A model generated the notes under the pieces. It made no database searches. It was not told where the DNA came from and worked only from the letters and a program-made list of their open reading frames with translations. Shown here piece by piece: positions 25,895 through 34,118 of a stretch of DNA of 64,000 bases. The number at the start of each line of letters is the position of its first letter. Position 1 is the first letter of the stretch. The translations under genes were made by a program, and so were the position numbers. The stretch covers positions 1 to 64,000 of the forward strand of contig JAGBEA010000017.1 in the NCBI GenBank assembly GCA_017937195.1, written 5' to 3'. The DNA is from Oscillospiraceae bacterium. Its GTDB lineage: Bacteria; Bacillota; Clostridia; Oscillospirales; Oscillospiraceae.

Positions 25895-26305
25895 ATGGTT
25901 AGATTGATCATGGGCGCCGCCGGTGCCGGTAAAACCAAGCAGCTTATCGAGCTGATCCACACCAGCGTGGAGGCTGAAAAGGGCAGTGTCGTCTGCATCG
26001 AGCCCGGTGCCGATATGACCTACGATGTCAGCTACAATGTTCGTCTGGTCAACGCAGGCGAGTACGATCTGAATTCTTTTGAAAGTCTGCGCGGCTTCGT
26101 CAGCGGTCTGTACGCAGGCAATTACGATATTTCTCATGTCTATGTGGACAACCTGTGCAAGATCACGGGCAACAAGGATGTCAACGAGATCGAGAAGTTC
26201 CTCACCTGGCTGGAGCGCTTCAGCGACAAGAACGCGGTGAAGTTCACCGTCACCGTCAGCGGTGAGGAAGACGGCGCCACCGATGTGATGCGCCAGTTTA
26301 TGTAA
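25895..26305 (+). CDS. Small P-loop protein, conserved in Clostridia, unknown function
   Basis: 136-aa cytoplasmic protein with Walker A GAAGAGKTK at residues 7-15 and a plausible Walker B HVYVDNL near residue 88. It is far shorter than a complete ATPase such as PilT, though such proteins are sometimes labelled twitching-motility-like. It stands alone between pgi and tRNA-Leu, with AAGGAG upstream and a GC-rich terminator downstream. The role is unknown. Confidence 0.75.
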   Translation: MVRLIMGAAGAGKTKQLIELIHTSVEAEKGSVVCIEPGADMTYDVSYNVRLVNAGEYDLNSFESLRGFVSGLYAGNYDISHVYVDNLCKITGNKDVNEIEKFLTWLERFSDKNAVKFTVTVSGEEDGATDVMRQFM

Positions 26306-26317
26306 GAACTACCACGG

Positions 26318-26348
26318 AAGACCGCGCGGATCTCCGCGCGGTCTTTTC
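26318..26348 (+). terminator. Terminator after the P-loop protein gene
   Basis: AAGACCGCGCGGA-tc-TCCGCGCGGTCTTTT, a 13-bp perfect stem. Confidence 0.9.
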
Positions 26349-26362
26349 CGCGAAGTGCATAT

Positions 26363-26446
26363 GCGCCTGTGATGGAATTGGTAGACATGCGGGATTTAGG
26401 TTCCCGTGCCTCCGGCGTGTGGGTTCGAGTCCCTTCAGGCGCACCA
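26363..26446 (+). tRNA. tRNA-Leu (anticodon TAG)
   Basis: 84-nt class II tRNA with encoded CCA. Acceptor GCGCCTG pairs with CAGGCGC. The anticodon stem is GCGGGA/TCCCGT with loop TTTAGGT, a short variable arm follows, and the T arm contains GGTTCGAGTCC. It reads CUA and other CUN leucine codons. A terminator follows immediately. Confidence 0.95.
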
Positions 26447-26490
26447 AGAAACCTCTCCTTTGCCGTTTGCGGCAGAGGAGAGGTTTCTTT
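26447..26490 (+). terminator. Terminator of tRNA-Leu
   Basis: AAGAAACCTCTCCT pairs with AGGAGAGGTTTCTT, with an inner TGCCG/CGGCA stem. It begins on the base after the tRNA CCA. Confidence 0.85.
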
Positions 26491-26510
26491 CTGAAAATTT
26501 TGTTAAATTC

Positions 26511-26560
26511 TTGACATTCCGCGCGCGGCAGCGTATACTGAACTTAAATGAACGTGTTCA
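26511..26560 (+). promoter_or_regulatory. Promoter and putative TetR operator
   Basis: Near-consensus TTGACA (26511-26516), 17 bp, TATACT (26534-26539). At 26549-26560 TGAAC-GT-GTTCA is an inverted repeat covering the expected start site, and a further TGAAC half-site sits at 26539-26543. A TetR protein encoded immediately downstream is the likely ligand-responsive repressor of its own operon. Confidence 0.75.
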
Positions 26561-26576
26561 CAAAAGGAGGGAAACC

Positions 26577-27095
26577 ATGCCGAAGATCATCGATGACCCG
26601 AGAGGGAAGCTGATCGCCGAGGCGCGGCGTCAGATCGAGACCGTGGGCTACAGCGCTATGACCGTGCGCTCCGTGGCGCGGGAGTGCGGCTTGGGCGTGG
26701 GTACGGTGTATAACTATTTCCCCTCCAAGGACGCGCTGGTGGCATCCTTTATGCTGGAGGATTGGCGGGAGTGTATGGCCGCCGTTGCCGAAGTGGGGGA
26801 GACCGCCCCTGATGCCCGCCCCGTGGTGCGCTGCATCTACGACCAACTGCGGCTCTATGCCGCGCGGCACGAGGGATTGTTCCGCGACAGCGCCGCTGCC
26901 GCCGCCTTTGCCGGTGCGTTCAGCCGCTATCACGCCATGCTGCGCGCCCAGCTTTCCGCGCCGCTGCGCCACTACTGCGCTGATGATTTCACCGCCGATT
27001 TTGCCGCGGAAGCGCTGCTGACATGGACCATGGCAGGTGCGGAATTTGACGCGCTGTACGATCCCTTGAGCCGTGTGCTTGAAACGAAAAAGTAA
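26577..27095 (+). CDS. TetR/AcrR family transcriptional regulator
   Basis: 172-aa DNA-binding repressor. The N-terminal helix-turn-helix (about residues 8-55) carries the family pattern MTVRSVARECGLGVGTVYNYFPSKDAL. The C-terminal helical ligand domain is divergent and short. The ATG at 26577 has AAAGGAGGG 6 nt upstream. It heads a four-gene operon with a flavin-reductase-like protein, a membrane protein and a DUF1295 membrane enzyme, and the palindrome upstream suggests autoregulation. The ligand is unknown. Confidence 0.9.
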   Translation: MPKIIDDPRGKLIAEARRQIETVGYSAMTVRSVARECGLGVGTVYNYFPSKDALVASFMLEDWRECMAAVAEVGETAPDARPVVRCIYDQLRLYAARHEGLFRDSAAAAAFAGAFSRYHAMLRAQLSAPLRHYCADDFTADFAAEALLTWTMAGAEFDALYDPLSRVLETKK

Positions 27096-27140
27096 GTCTG
27101 CTCCTATAGCGGAGCTAAAATAAAAAAGGAGAAATGCAAT

Positions 27141-28064
27141 ATGTCCAGCTTTGAAAATCTGCGCGTGGTAGATAATTTCTACCAGACCTCTCTGTTTTTC
27201 CCCATGCCCACCGTGGTCATCAGCACGCTGTGCGAGGATGGCTCTACCACGCTGGGTCCCTACTCTCTGGTGCAGCCCTACTATGTGGCAGGCAAGGATT
27301 TCTACGCCATGCTGCTGTGCTGCCGCAACAGCTCCAACACTGCCCAGAACATCCTGCGTACCGGCAAGTGCGCCATCAACTTCGTGGACGACAAGCCTAA
27401 GACGTTTAAGGAGTGCGTGAAGCTCAGCTGGCCCGGCGACAAGCCCGAGGACAAGATGCCCAAGTGCAACTTCCGTCTGGAAAAGAGCCAGATCGAGGAG
27501 CAGACCGGCGAGCAGCGTCCCATGGTGCTCAGCGATGCCATTCAGGTCATCGAGTGCACTTGGGTCAGCACGCTGGATAACGCGCAGGACGACAAGCCCG
27601 GTCAGCTCAACGGCTATGAGCCGCCCTATCACGATTTCAACGGCATTACCTCTCAGTTCGGCGCACACTTCATCCTGAAGGTGGACCGCATCCTGATGAA
27701 GAAGCAGTACAGCGATGCCATCATCAACGGTGTCAAGGCCAAGGACTTCCCCAATCTGCCCGTGGACTACGGCTACCGCGACAGCAAGAATTTCTGGTTC
27801 CACCGCAAGACCCGTATGCGCGCAGAGCTGCTGCCTATGCGCAAGGCTTCTCTGGAGTCTGTCCGCTACGCCGCTGACCGTGCGGATGACAAGGTGAAGT
27901 TCACCGACGATGCACTGGAGACCATTCTGAACGTGCCCCGCGTGTTCCTGCCTCTGGTGCTGAAGGGCTGCGTGGATTGGGCCAAGGAGAACGGCGTGGA
28001 GCTGATCAACGCCGAGCATATGCAGATCATCAACGATAAGCGTTCCAAGGAAAAGAACAAGTAA
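27141..28064 (+). CDS. Flavin-reductase-like (FMN split-barrel) protein with extra C-terminal helical domain
   Basis: 307-aa protein. Residues about 10-190 follow the flavin reductase split-barrel pattern (PMPTVVISTLCEDGSTTLGPYSL, then CRNSSNTAQNILRTGKCAINFV). Residues about 250-300 (FTDDALETILNVPRVFLPLVLKGCVDWA and following) recall the small PCP_red domain of dark protochlorophyllide reductase-type proteins; that match is only by eye. It is the second gene of the TetR operon. It may bind FMN and pass electrons, but no substrate can be named. Confidence 0.65.
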   Translation: MSSFENLRVVDNFYQTSLFFPMPTVVISTLCEDGSTTLGPYSLVQPYYVAGKDFYAMLLCCRNSSNTAQNILRTGKCAINFVDDKPKTFKECVKLSWPGDKPEDKMPKCNFRLEKSQIEEQTGEQRPMVLSDAIQVIECTWVSTLDNAQDDKPGQLNGYEPPYHDFNGITSQFGAHFILKVDRILMKKQYSDAIINGVKAKDFPNLPVDYGYRDSKNFWFHRKTRMRAELLPMRKASLESVRYAADRADDKVKFTDDALETILNVPRVFLPLVLKGCVDWAKENGVELINAEHMQIINDKRSKEKNK

Positions 28065-28076
28065 GGAGGACGGAGT

Positions 28077-28700
28077 ATGAACGAGTTCTCTGTGGCGATG
28101 GCGCTGGTGGATTACATCCCCGTGGCGCTGTTTGCCGCCGCTGCGGTGCTGCTGCAGCGCGACCTCTACAATAAGATGAGCAAGGGCGCCTTCGCTCTGT
28201 TCGCAGCCGGCACCATTGATGTGTTCTGCGCCGGCTTTCTGAAGGCCACATGGAAGCTGCTGTACGCCGCCGGCGTGTGCGATTTCCGCGCGCTGGACGA
28301 GATGTTCTTCCCCGTGCAGTCCATCGGCTTTCTGCTGACGGGTCTTGGTATCATCGCCATGCTGTGTTTCCGTCAGAAGGGTGAGCGGGTCTATACTGCG
28401 GCGGCTGCCCCTGCCGTATTCAGCGGCACCTTCTTGTTTGTGGGACTGATGGTGGCAGGTCTGGGCTGTATGGCAGGCGGTCTGTGCGTGCTGGCAGCGC
28501 GACTCAATCGCAAGGGCACCATCGTGGTGTTTGTGCTGTCCTTCGTGTGCTGTCTCGGTATGGGTTACCTCTCCAGTCAGGACTTCGCCAAGGCATCTAT
28601 GAACTGGATCGCCGAGGGCGTCAATGTGGTGGGACAAGGTCTGTTGCTGTGGGGCGCTGTGACGCTGCACCGCGCAGGTCTGAAAAATTACACTCTGTAA
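28077..28700 (+). CDS. Hypothetical multi-pass membrane protein of the TetR operon
   Basis: 207-aa membrane protein with about six helices. No known family was recognised. It lies 12 bp after the flavin-reductase-like gene and 21 bp before the DUF1295 gene, with GGAGG before the ATG, so it is part of the same transcript. Charged residues are few, apart from the short loops KGAF and RQKGER. It might form a membrane complex with the next protein, but that is inference from position only. Confidence 0.7.
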   Translation: MNEFSVAMALVDYIPVALFAAAAVLLQRDLYNKMSKGAFALFAAGTIDVFCAGFLKATWKLLYAAGVCDFRALDEMFFPVQSIGFLLTGLGIIAMLCFRQKGERVYTAAAAPAVFSGTFLFVGLMVAGLGCMAGGLCVLAARLNRKGTIVVFVLSFVCCLGMGYLSSQDFAKASMNWIAEGVNVVGQGLLLWGAVTLHRAGLKNYTL

Positions 28701-28721
28701 AAGAAAAAAGGAGTATCGATT

Positions 28722-29525
28722 ATGGCATTTCCTATGTATTTTTGGCTGCTGCTGGTGGCGGCGCTGGTCATCAGCTCCATCGGTTTTAAGAACTATGTGT
28801 GGTTTATTTCTCTGGGCTACGGCTTCTCCATTGCAGGCGAGGGCCTGCTGATGCTGATCCTCTTCGGCAAGAGCCTGAGCATCGGCACCGTCATCTGCTG
28901 CGTGCTGTTTATCCTCTACGGTCTGCGTCTGGGCGGGTATCTTGCCATCCGCGAGATGAAGAGCAGCTCCTATAAGAAGAATATGACCGGCGAGATCAAA
29001 GAGGGCAGCACCGTTCCCTTCGGTGTGAAGATCGCCATCTGGGTCACCTGCGCGCTGCTGTACGCAACTCAGGTCTCCGCTGTGTTCTATCGCCTGCACA
29101 ACGGCGCCGGCACCAACGTCTGGACGTTCATCGGCGCGGCTGTGATGCTCTTCGGTGTTACCTTTGAGTCCATCGCCGACCTGCAGAAGAACGCCGCCAA
29201 GAAGATCAACCCCAAGCGCTTTGTGGATACGGGTCTGTACCGCATCGTCCGCTGCCCCAACTATCTGGGCGAGATGCTGTTCTGGACCGGCGTGGTGCTG
29301 TCCGGCATCGGCGGTGTCACCTCTGTGGGTCAGTGGATCGTGGTGGCCATCGGCTATATCGGCATCATCTTTGTGATGTTCTCCGGCGCACGCCGCCTGG
29401 AGATCCGCCAGAACAAGAACTATGGCACCGATCCCGAGTACCAGCACTATGTCAAGACCGTGCCCATCCTGCTGCCCCTCATTCCGCTCTACAGCGTGGA
29501 AAAGCACAAGTGGCTGGTGGCGTAA
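28722..29525 (+). CDS. DUF1295 / steroid 5-alpha-reductase-like membrane protein
   Basis: 267-aa integral membrane protein with about six or seven helices. The C-terminal half has the hallmark of the DUF1295/isoprenylcysteine methyltransferase/5-alpha-reductase superfamily: VDTGLYRIVRCPNYLGEMLFWTGVVLS near residues 165-190, then RRLEIRQNK and YQHYVKTVPILLPL near the end. Family members reduce steroid or lipid double bonds or methylate prenyl-cysteines. As last gene of a TetR operon with a flavin-reductase-like protein, a reductive role on a hydrophobic compound is plausible but unproved. Confidence 0.75.
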   Translation: MAFPMYFWLLLVAALVISSIGFKNYVWFISLGYGFSIAGEGLLMLILFGKSLSIGTVICCVLFILYGLRLGGYLAIREMKSSSYKKNMTGEIKEGSTVPFGVKIAIWVTCALLYATQVSAVFYRLHNGAGTNVWTFIGAAVMLFGVTFESIADLQKNAAKKINPKRFVDTGLYRIVRCPNYLGEMLFWTGVVLSGIGGVTSVGQWIVVAIGYIGIIFVMFSGARRLEIRQNKNYGTDPEYQHYVKTVPILLPLIPLYSVEKHKWLVA

Positions 29526-29541
29526 AGCCTTACATAATCAT

Positions 29542-29572
29542 AAAACCCCGAACCGATCGGTTCGGGGTTTTT
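29542..29572. terminator. Bidirectional terminator
   Basis: AAAACCCCGAACCGAT pairs with ATCGGTTCGGGGTTTT. It ends the TetR operon and the convergent HAD gene. Confidence 0.9.
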
Positions 29573-29577
29573 CTTAT

Positions 29578-30222
29578 TTACAGATGCTGCAGCAGCTCAC
29601 GGAAGGGGAAGAACAGCACCTCCGCCTGCGAGAGATCCTGCTCACCGGAGTCGGGATTGGGGAAGCCCAGCACCCGCATTCCGGCGGCGCGGGCAGCCAG
29701 CACGCCGTTGTGGGAATCCTCGATCACCACGCAGTCGCCGGGGGCTGCGCCCAATGCGGCGGCGGTGGCGAGGAACACATCGGGGGCAGGCTTGGCGCGT
29801 CCGCCCACCTTGTCGGCGCTGAACAGCAGCTCAAAGCAATCCGTCAGCCCCAGCTGGGCGATGAATTTCTCAATGTATGCCTGCGGAGAAGAGGACGCCA
29901 CCGCCATCCGGTAGCCTTTTTCTTTCAGCGCGCGGACGGTCTCCGCCGCACCCTCAATGGCGGGGGCGGGATGCTCCAGCAGATACGCTTTCTTCAGCGC
30001 CTCATAGCGGGGGCGGATGTCGGTATCCTCCCGGAAATCCACGCCGTAGCCCTCCCAGATCAGCTGCATCAGCCGCTTGGGATTGGAACCGATGCAGCCC
30101 TTGTAGTGGTCATAGTCGATCTCCAGCCCCCGCTGGGCGAAGGTCTCCTTCCACAGTTCGTACTGCAGCGGCTCGGTGTTCACCAGCACGCCGTCCATAT
30201 CAAAAATGATGAAATGCTCCAT
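29578..30222 (-). CDS. HAD superfamily phosphatase/phosphomutase (beta-phosphoglucomutase-like)
   Basis: 214-aa cytoplasmic hydrolase. Motif I FDMDGVLVNTEP holds the nucleophile Asp and the general acid, and the cap domain is alpha-helical (about residues 15-90). Motif II falls in MAVASSS, motif III Lys in GRAKPAPDVF, and motif IV in VVIEDSHNGVLAA. These fit subfamily IA enzymes acting on sugar phosphates; the exact substrate is unclear. The ATG at 30222 leaves out a six-residue extension. It follows prfB and a terminator. Confidence 0.88.
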   Translation of the reverse strand: MEHFIIFDMDGVLVNTEPLQYELWKETFAQRGLEIDYDHYKGCIGSNPKRLMQLIWEGYGVDFREDTDIRPRYEALKKAYLLEHPAPAIEGAAETVRALKEKGYRMAVASSSPQAYIEKFIAQLGLTDCFELLFSADKVGGRAKPAPDVFLATAAALGAAPGDCVVIEDSHNGVLAARAAGMRVLGFPNPDSGEQDLSQAEVLFFPFRELLQHL

Positions 30223-30236
30223 ATGTAGCCTCGCTT

Positions 30237-30278
30237 TCAAAAAAGGTGAAACCGTCTTGGGACAGCTTCACCTTTTTG
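30237..30278 (-). terminator. Terminator of prfB
   Basis: AAAAAGGTGAAG with its complement across a 13-nt loop and TTTTTT on the minus strand, directly downstream of the prfB stop. Confidence 0.8.
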
Positions 30279-30292
30279 TGTGGATATAGGAA

Positions 30293-31417
30293 TTACTTCT
30301 TCAGCTCGCCGTTGGCGGAGGCGGTCAGATAGGCGTTGATAAAGCCGTCGATATCGCCGTCCATCACAGCCTGAATGTTGCCCATTTCGTAGCCGGTGCG
30401 GGTGTCCTTGGCCAAAGTGTAGGGCATAAACACATAGGAACGGATCTGGCTGCCCCATTCGATCTTCATCTGCACGCCCTTGATGTCGCTGATCTTCTCC
30501 GCGTTCTGCTGGATCTTCAGCTCCACCAGCTTGGCTTTCAGCATCTTCATAGCGTTGTCGCGGTTCTGGAACTGGCTGCGCTCAGTCTGGCAGAACACCA
30601 CGATGCCGGTGGGCAGGTGGGTCAGACGTACGGCAGAAGAGGTCTTGTTGATGTGCTGACCGCCGGCGCCGGAGGAGCGGCAGGCCTGCATCTCGATCTC
30701 GTCGGGACGGATCTCGATCTCGCTGTCATCGGGCATTTCGGGCATCACTTCCACCGCGGCAAAGCTGGTCTGACGGCGGGCATTGGCGTCGAAGGGGGAC
30801 ACGCGCACCAGACGGTGCACGCCGTTTTCGCTCTTGAGGTAGCCGTAGGCGTTCTCGCCCTCGATGGAGATGGTAGCGCTCTTGATACCGGCTTCGTCAC
30901 CGGCTTCGTAGTCCAGCAGCTGGTAGGTGTAGCCGTGGCGCTCAGCCCAGCGGGTGTACATACGGTACAGCATTTCCGTCCAGTCCTGCGCCTCAGTGCC
31001 GCCGGCACCGGCGTGGAAGGTCATAATGGCGTTGTTGCCGTCATACTCGCCGCTGAGAAGGGCGGCCAGACGGCGCTCGTTCATCTCGGTCTCCAGCGTT
31101 TCAAAAGCGGCCACCACATCGGGCAGCAGGGAGGGATCGTCCTCCTCCTGCGCCATCTCGCACAGCACAACGGCGTCCTCCCAATCGGAAACCAGACGGT
31201 CGTGCTTGCGGATCTTGTTTTCCAGACGCTTGATCTGCTGGGAAACCTTCTGGGAGCGGGCAAGATCGTTCCAGAAGCCGTCCTGCTCGGTCTCCTTCTG
31301 CAGCGCGGCGAACTCCTCGCGCGCCTTGGGGATGCCCAGTGCCTTCTCCAGCTCGCCCAAAGAGGGCTCCAGTGCCAGGAGCTTCTGTTTGTACTCGTCG
31401 TATTCAATGACTGCCAT
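30293..31417 (-). CDS. prfB: Peptide chain release factor 2
   Basis: 374-aa translation termination factor recognising UGA and UAA. The GGQ motif (AGGQHINKTSSAVRLTH) and the RF2-type tripeptide SPF (VRVSPFDANARR) are intact, with the N-terminal helical domain complete. The N-terminus reads in one frame from the ATG at 31417, and alignment by eye with the Bacillus protein leaves no gap. The autoregulatory +1 frameshift with an in-frame UGA near codon 25, common in bacteria, is therefore absent. AAGGAG lies upstream. Confidence 0.95.
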   Translation of the reverse strand: MAVIEYDEYKQKLLALEPSLGELEKALGIPKAREEFAALQKETEQDGFWNDLARSQKVSQQIKRLENKIRKHDRLVSDWEDAVVLCEMAQEEDDPSLLPDVVAAFETLETEMNERRLAALLSGEYDGNNAIMTFHAGAGGTEAQDWTEMLYRMYTRWAERHGYTYQLLDYEAGDEAGIKSATISIEGENAYGYLKSENGVHRLVRVSPFDANARRQTSFAAVEVMPEMPDDSEIEIRPDEIEMQACRSSGAGGQHINKTSSAVRLTHLPTGIVVFCQTERSQFQNRDNAMKMLKAKLVELKIQQNAEKISDIKGVQMKIEWGSQIRSYVFMPYTLAKDTRTGYEMGNIQAVMDGDIDGFINAYLTASANGELKK

Positions 31418-31457
31418 AATTGGTGTCTCCTTTTGCTCATATTTCAATAACTATCCT

Positions 31458-31486
31458 ATTATATCCAAGAAAAGCGCCGCTGTAAA
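31458..31486 (-). promoter_or_regulatory. Promoter of prfB
   Basis: TTTACA, 17-bp spacer, consensus TATAAT in the 151-bp divergent gap shared with feoB. Confidence 0.8.
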
Positions 31487-31568
31487 GGAGGAAAACGGAA
31501 AAAGTAGGTACCTTTTCTGCGCCGCTGCCATAGAATGGGGCGAGAATCTGCGGGAAGAGGGGACGGCA

Positions 31569-33557
31569 ATGGAGCATTATACGGTGGCGCTGGCAGGAAA
31601 CCCCAATGTGGGCAAGTCCACGCTGTTCAACGCGCTGACGGGTCTGCACCAGCACACCGGCAACTGGCCGGGCAAAACAGTGGAGCGGGCGGAGGGCGGA
31701 TATTCATACGGCGGCGCGGCGTTTACACTGATCGACCTGCCCGGCACCTATTCGCTGTCGGCGGACTCGCCGGAGGAGGAGATCGCCCGTGATTTTCTGC
31801 AGCGCGGTGCCGATGTGACGGTGGTGGTCACCGATGCCGGTGCGCTGCGGCGCAATCTACACCTTGCTTTGCAGGTGCGGCAGCTGACGGATCGGGTGGT
31901 GCTGTGCGTCAACCTTATGGACGAGGCGGCGAAAAAGGGTGTCGAGGTAGACTTGGAACGGTTGAGCCGCGAGCTGTCCGTTCCGGTGATCGGTGCAGCG
32001 GCGCGCAGCGGCGTGGGGCTATCGGCGCTGAAAAACGCAGTGCTGGAGATGGCGCGTCGTCCCCAACAGCCGGATCACTGGCAGCTGCGCTATGATGCGG
32101 CGGTGGAGCGGGCGCTGAGCCGCCTTGCACCCTATGTGCCGCGCCATCAGGCGTTGGCACTGCTGATGGGGGAGGTGCAACCGCCGCAGGAGGCGTGGGA
32201 TGCGCTGAATCGGGCGCGGGTGATTTTGGATGAAGCCGGCTTGGTGGGGCAGTGTCTGCGTGAGAGCATCACTGCCTCGCAGGTTAGGCGGGCGGAACAA
32301 ATCGGCAGCGCCTGCACCCATAGCACACAGCCGCAGCCCCACCGGTTTGACCGCGCGCTGGATCGGATATTGACCTCCCGCGCCGCAGGTCTGCCCATTA
32401 TGCTGCTGGGGCTGGGCGTGATCTTCTATCTTACCGTCCGCGGCGCCAACTATCCCTCACAGCTGCTGAGCCGCTGGCTGATGGCACTGCAGCAGCCGCT
32501 GCGCACGGTGCTGGCGGGAGCGCCGCTGTGGCTGCAAGGGCTGCTGGTGGACGGTGTGTACCGCACCGTGGCGTGGGTGGTAGCGGTGATGCTGCCGCCG
32601 ATGGCCATCTTCTTTCCGTTGTTCACACTGCTGGAGGATGTGGGATACCTGCCCCGCGTGGCGTTCAATCTGGACCGTTTTTTCCGCAGTGCCGGTGCCC
32701 ACGGGCGACAGAGCCTGACCATGTGTATGGCGCTGGGGTGCAGCGCCTGCGGTGTCACCGGCTGCCGCATCATCGACAGCCCTCGGGAGCGGCTCATCGC
32801 CATTTTGACCAACTGCTTTTTGCCCTGCAACGGCCGTTTTCCCACGTTGATCGCGCTGGTGACCGTCTTCATCGTGCCAAGCGGCGGCTATCTGGGCGCG
32901 GCGGCGGTGTTTGTGGCGCTGATCGTTTTTGCGGTGGGGATGACGTGGCTGGCATCGAAGCTGCTGTCCGTCACGCTTTTGAAAGGGGAGTCCTCCTCCT
33001 TTTCACTGGAGCTGCCGCCCTACCGCCGTCCACAGATCGGCAAGGTACTGGTGCGCTCACTGCTGGATCGCACGCTGTTCGTTCTGCTTCGGGCGGTGAA
33101 GGTGGCGGCGCCGGCAGGCGCGCTGATCTGGGTACTGGCGAATCTCTCCATAGGCGGTGAAACAGTACTTTCGTGGGCGGCATCGGCGTTGGATGCGCCG
33201 GCTGCGCTGTTAGGTGTGGACGGGATGATCCTGCTGGCGTTTTTGCTGGGGTTTCCTGCCAATGAGATCGTGCTGCCGGTACTGCTGATGGGATATCTCT
33301 CCGCCGGCGCACTGGTGGAATACGATTCGCTGCTGCAGCTGGGCGCAGTGCTGCGCGACCACGGCTGGACGGCGCTGACGGCGGTGTGTACTATGGTGTT
33401 GTGTCTGCTGCATTTCCCCTGCGGCACTACATGCTTAACCATTAAAAAAGAAACCGGTAGCCTCAAATGGACGGCGGTGGCAGTGCTGCTGCCAACGGTG
33501 TTGGGCGCAGTGGTATGCCTGCTGATCCACGGCGCGGCAGTGCTATTTGGTTTATAA
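31569..33557 (+). CDS. feoB: Ferrous iron transport protein B
   Basis: 662-aa iron transporter with an N-terminal G domain (GNPNVGKSTLFNAL, DLPGTYSL, VNLMD), a GDI helical linker (about residues 170-265) and a polytopic C-terminal part. The first gate motif region reads CMALGCSACGVTGC and the second LPCNGRFPTLI, richer in Cys than E. coli FeoB but seen in clostridial variants. It imports Fe2+ coupled to GTP hydrolysis. The ATG at 31569 follows GAGGGGA. Its FeoA partner is encoded alone at 14.5 kb. Confidence 0.93.
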   Translation: MEHYTVALAGNPNVGKSTLFNALTGLHQHTGNWPGKTVERAEGGYSYGGAAFTLIDLPGTYSLSADSPEEEIARDFLQRGADVTVVVTDAGALRRNLHLALQVRQLTDRVVLCVNLMDEAAKKGVEVDLERLSRELSVPVIGAAARSGVGLSALKNAVLEMARRPQQPDHWQLRYDAAVERALSRLAPYVPRHQALALLMGEVQPPQEAWDALNRARVILDEAGLVGQCLRESITASQVRRAEQIGSACTHSTQPQPHRFDRALDRILTSRAAGLPIMLLGLGVIFYLTVRGANYPSQLLSRWLMALQQPLRTVLAGAPLWLQGLLVDGVYRTVAWVVAVMLPPMAIFFPLFTLLEDVGYLPRVAFNLDRFFRSAGAHGRQSLTMCMALGCSACGVTGCRIIDSPRERLIAILTNCFLPCNGRFPTLIALVTVFIVPSGGYLGAAAVFVALIVFAVGMTWLASKLLSVTLLKGESSSFSLELPPYRRPQIGKVLVRSLLDRTLFVLLRAVKVAAPAGALIWVLANLSIGGETVLSWAASALDAPAALLGVDGMILLAFLLGFPANEIVLPVLLMGYLSAGALVEYDSLLQLGAVLRDHGWTALTAVCTMVLCLLHFPCGTTCLTIKKETGSLKWTAVAVLLPTVLGAVVCLLIHGAAVLFGL

Positions 33558-33589
33558 AAAAAGACACGGCGCAAACCGTGTCTTTTTTG
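33556..33589. terminator. Bidirectional terminator between feoB and the small lipoprotein gene
   Basis: AAAAAAAGACACGG pairs with CCGTGTCTTTTTT around gcgcaaa. Confidence 0.9.
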
Positions 33590-33591
33590 CG

Positions 33592-33933
33592 TTAGCGGCT
33601 GGCGGAATCTCTGTCGTTGCGGAGATCGCCGTCATCGTCTGTGATCCGGCCGTCCTCCAGCATCTCCTGAAAGCTTCTGCCCTGCAGCAGACCCTCGCCG
33701 TCGGAGCTGCCTGCGCCGCCGTTCATAGTACCGTTGTTGGTATCGCTGTTGGTACCGCCGTTCATGGTACCGTTGTTGGTGTTGCCGTCATAGGCACCGC
33801 CGTTGTAGGCGCTGCCGTTGTTGGGATTGTTCCCCGTCATACCGCTGTCGTCGGCGGAATTCCGTCTGCCGCAGCCCACCAGACCCACCACGAAGGTCAG
33901 CGCCAGTAGCAGCGCAAGTGTAGTGCGTTTCAT
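33592..33933 (-). CDS. Small Asn/Gly-rich lipoprotein, unknown function
   Basis: 113-aa predicted lipoprotein with the lipobox LVGC at residue 21 after a hydrophobic signal. The mature part starts with GRRNSADDSG and continues with imperfect repeats of the type NNGTMNGG / NGGAYDGN, a flexible surface-exposed stretch. The C-terminal 35 residues are acidic (QEMLEDGRITDDDGD). The ATG at 33933 has AGGAGAGG. Similar short repeat lipoproteins are common in Clostridia; no function is known. Confidence 0.7.
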   Translation of the reverse strand: MKRTTLALLLALTFVVGLVGCGRRNSADDSGMTGNNPNNGSAYNGGAYDGNTNNGTMNGGTNSDTNNGTMNGGAGSSDGEGLLQGRSFQEMLEDGRITDDDGDLRNDRDSASR

Positions 33934-34058
33934 CGTAACCTCTCCTTTCTGCTTGAAAAGCGCAATTTCTGCGCGAGGATAGTATTTGCCGTGCAAGGCC
34001 AAAATACAGACAGCAACATCTGCAAAAGCCGTATTTTTTTGCCAAGAGCGGATAAATA

Positions 34059-34087
34059 TTGCAAAATAAACGGCGGCGCAGTATACT
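34059..34087 (+). promoter_or_regulatory. Promoter of the nucleoside phosphorylase gene
   Basis: TTGCAA, 17-bp spacer, TATACT, 31 bp before the ATG. Confidence 0.8.
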
Positions 34088-34118
34088 GGAGCTACACTTG
34101 ATACAGGAGGGCACATCT

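Noticed and set aside
25895..26305. Twitching motility ATPase PilT
   Set aside because: Only a P-loop is shared. The protein is 136 aa, without the hexameric ATPase motifs, and no pilus genes are near.
26544..29507. A 987-codon open frame antisense to the TetR operon
   Set aside because: It is a shadow of GC-rich codon use opposite four genes with clear families, ribosome sites and a promoter. Its translation is His/Gln/Ala-rich with no recognisable domain.
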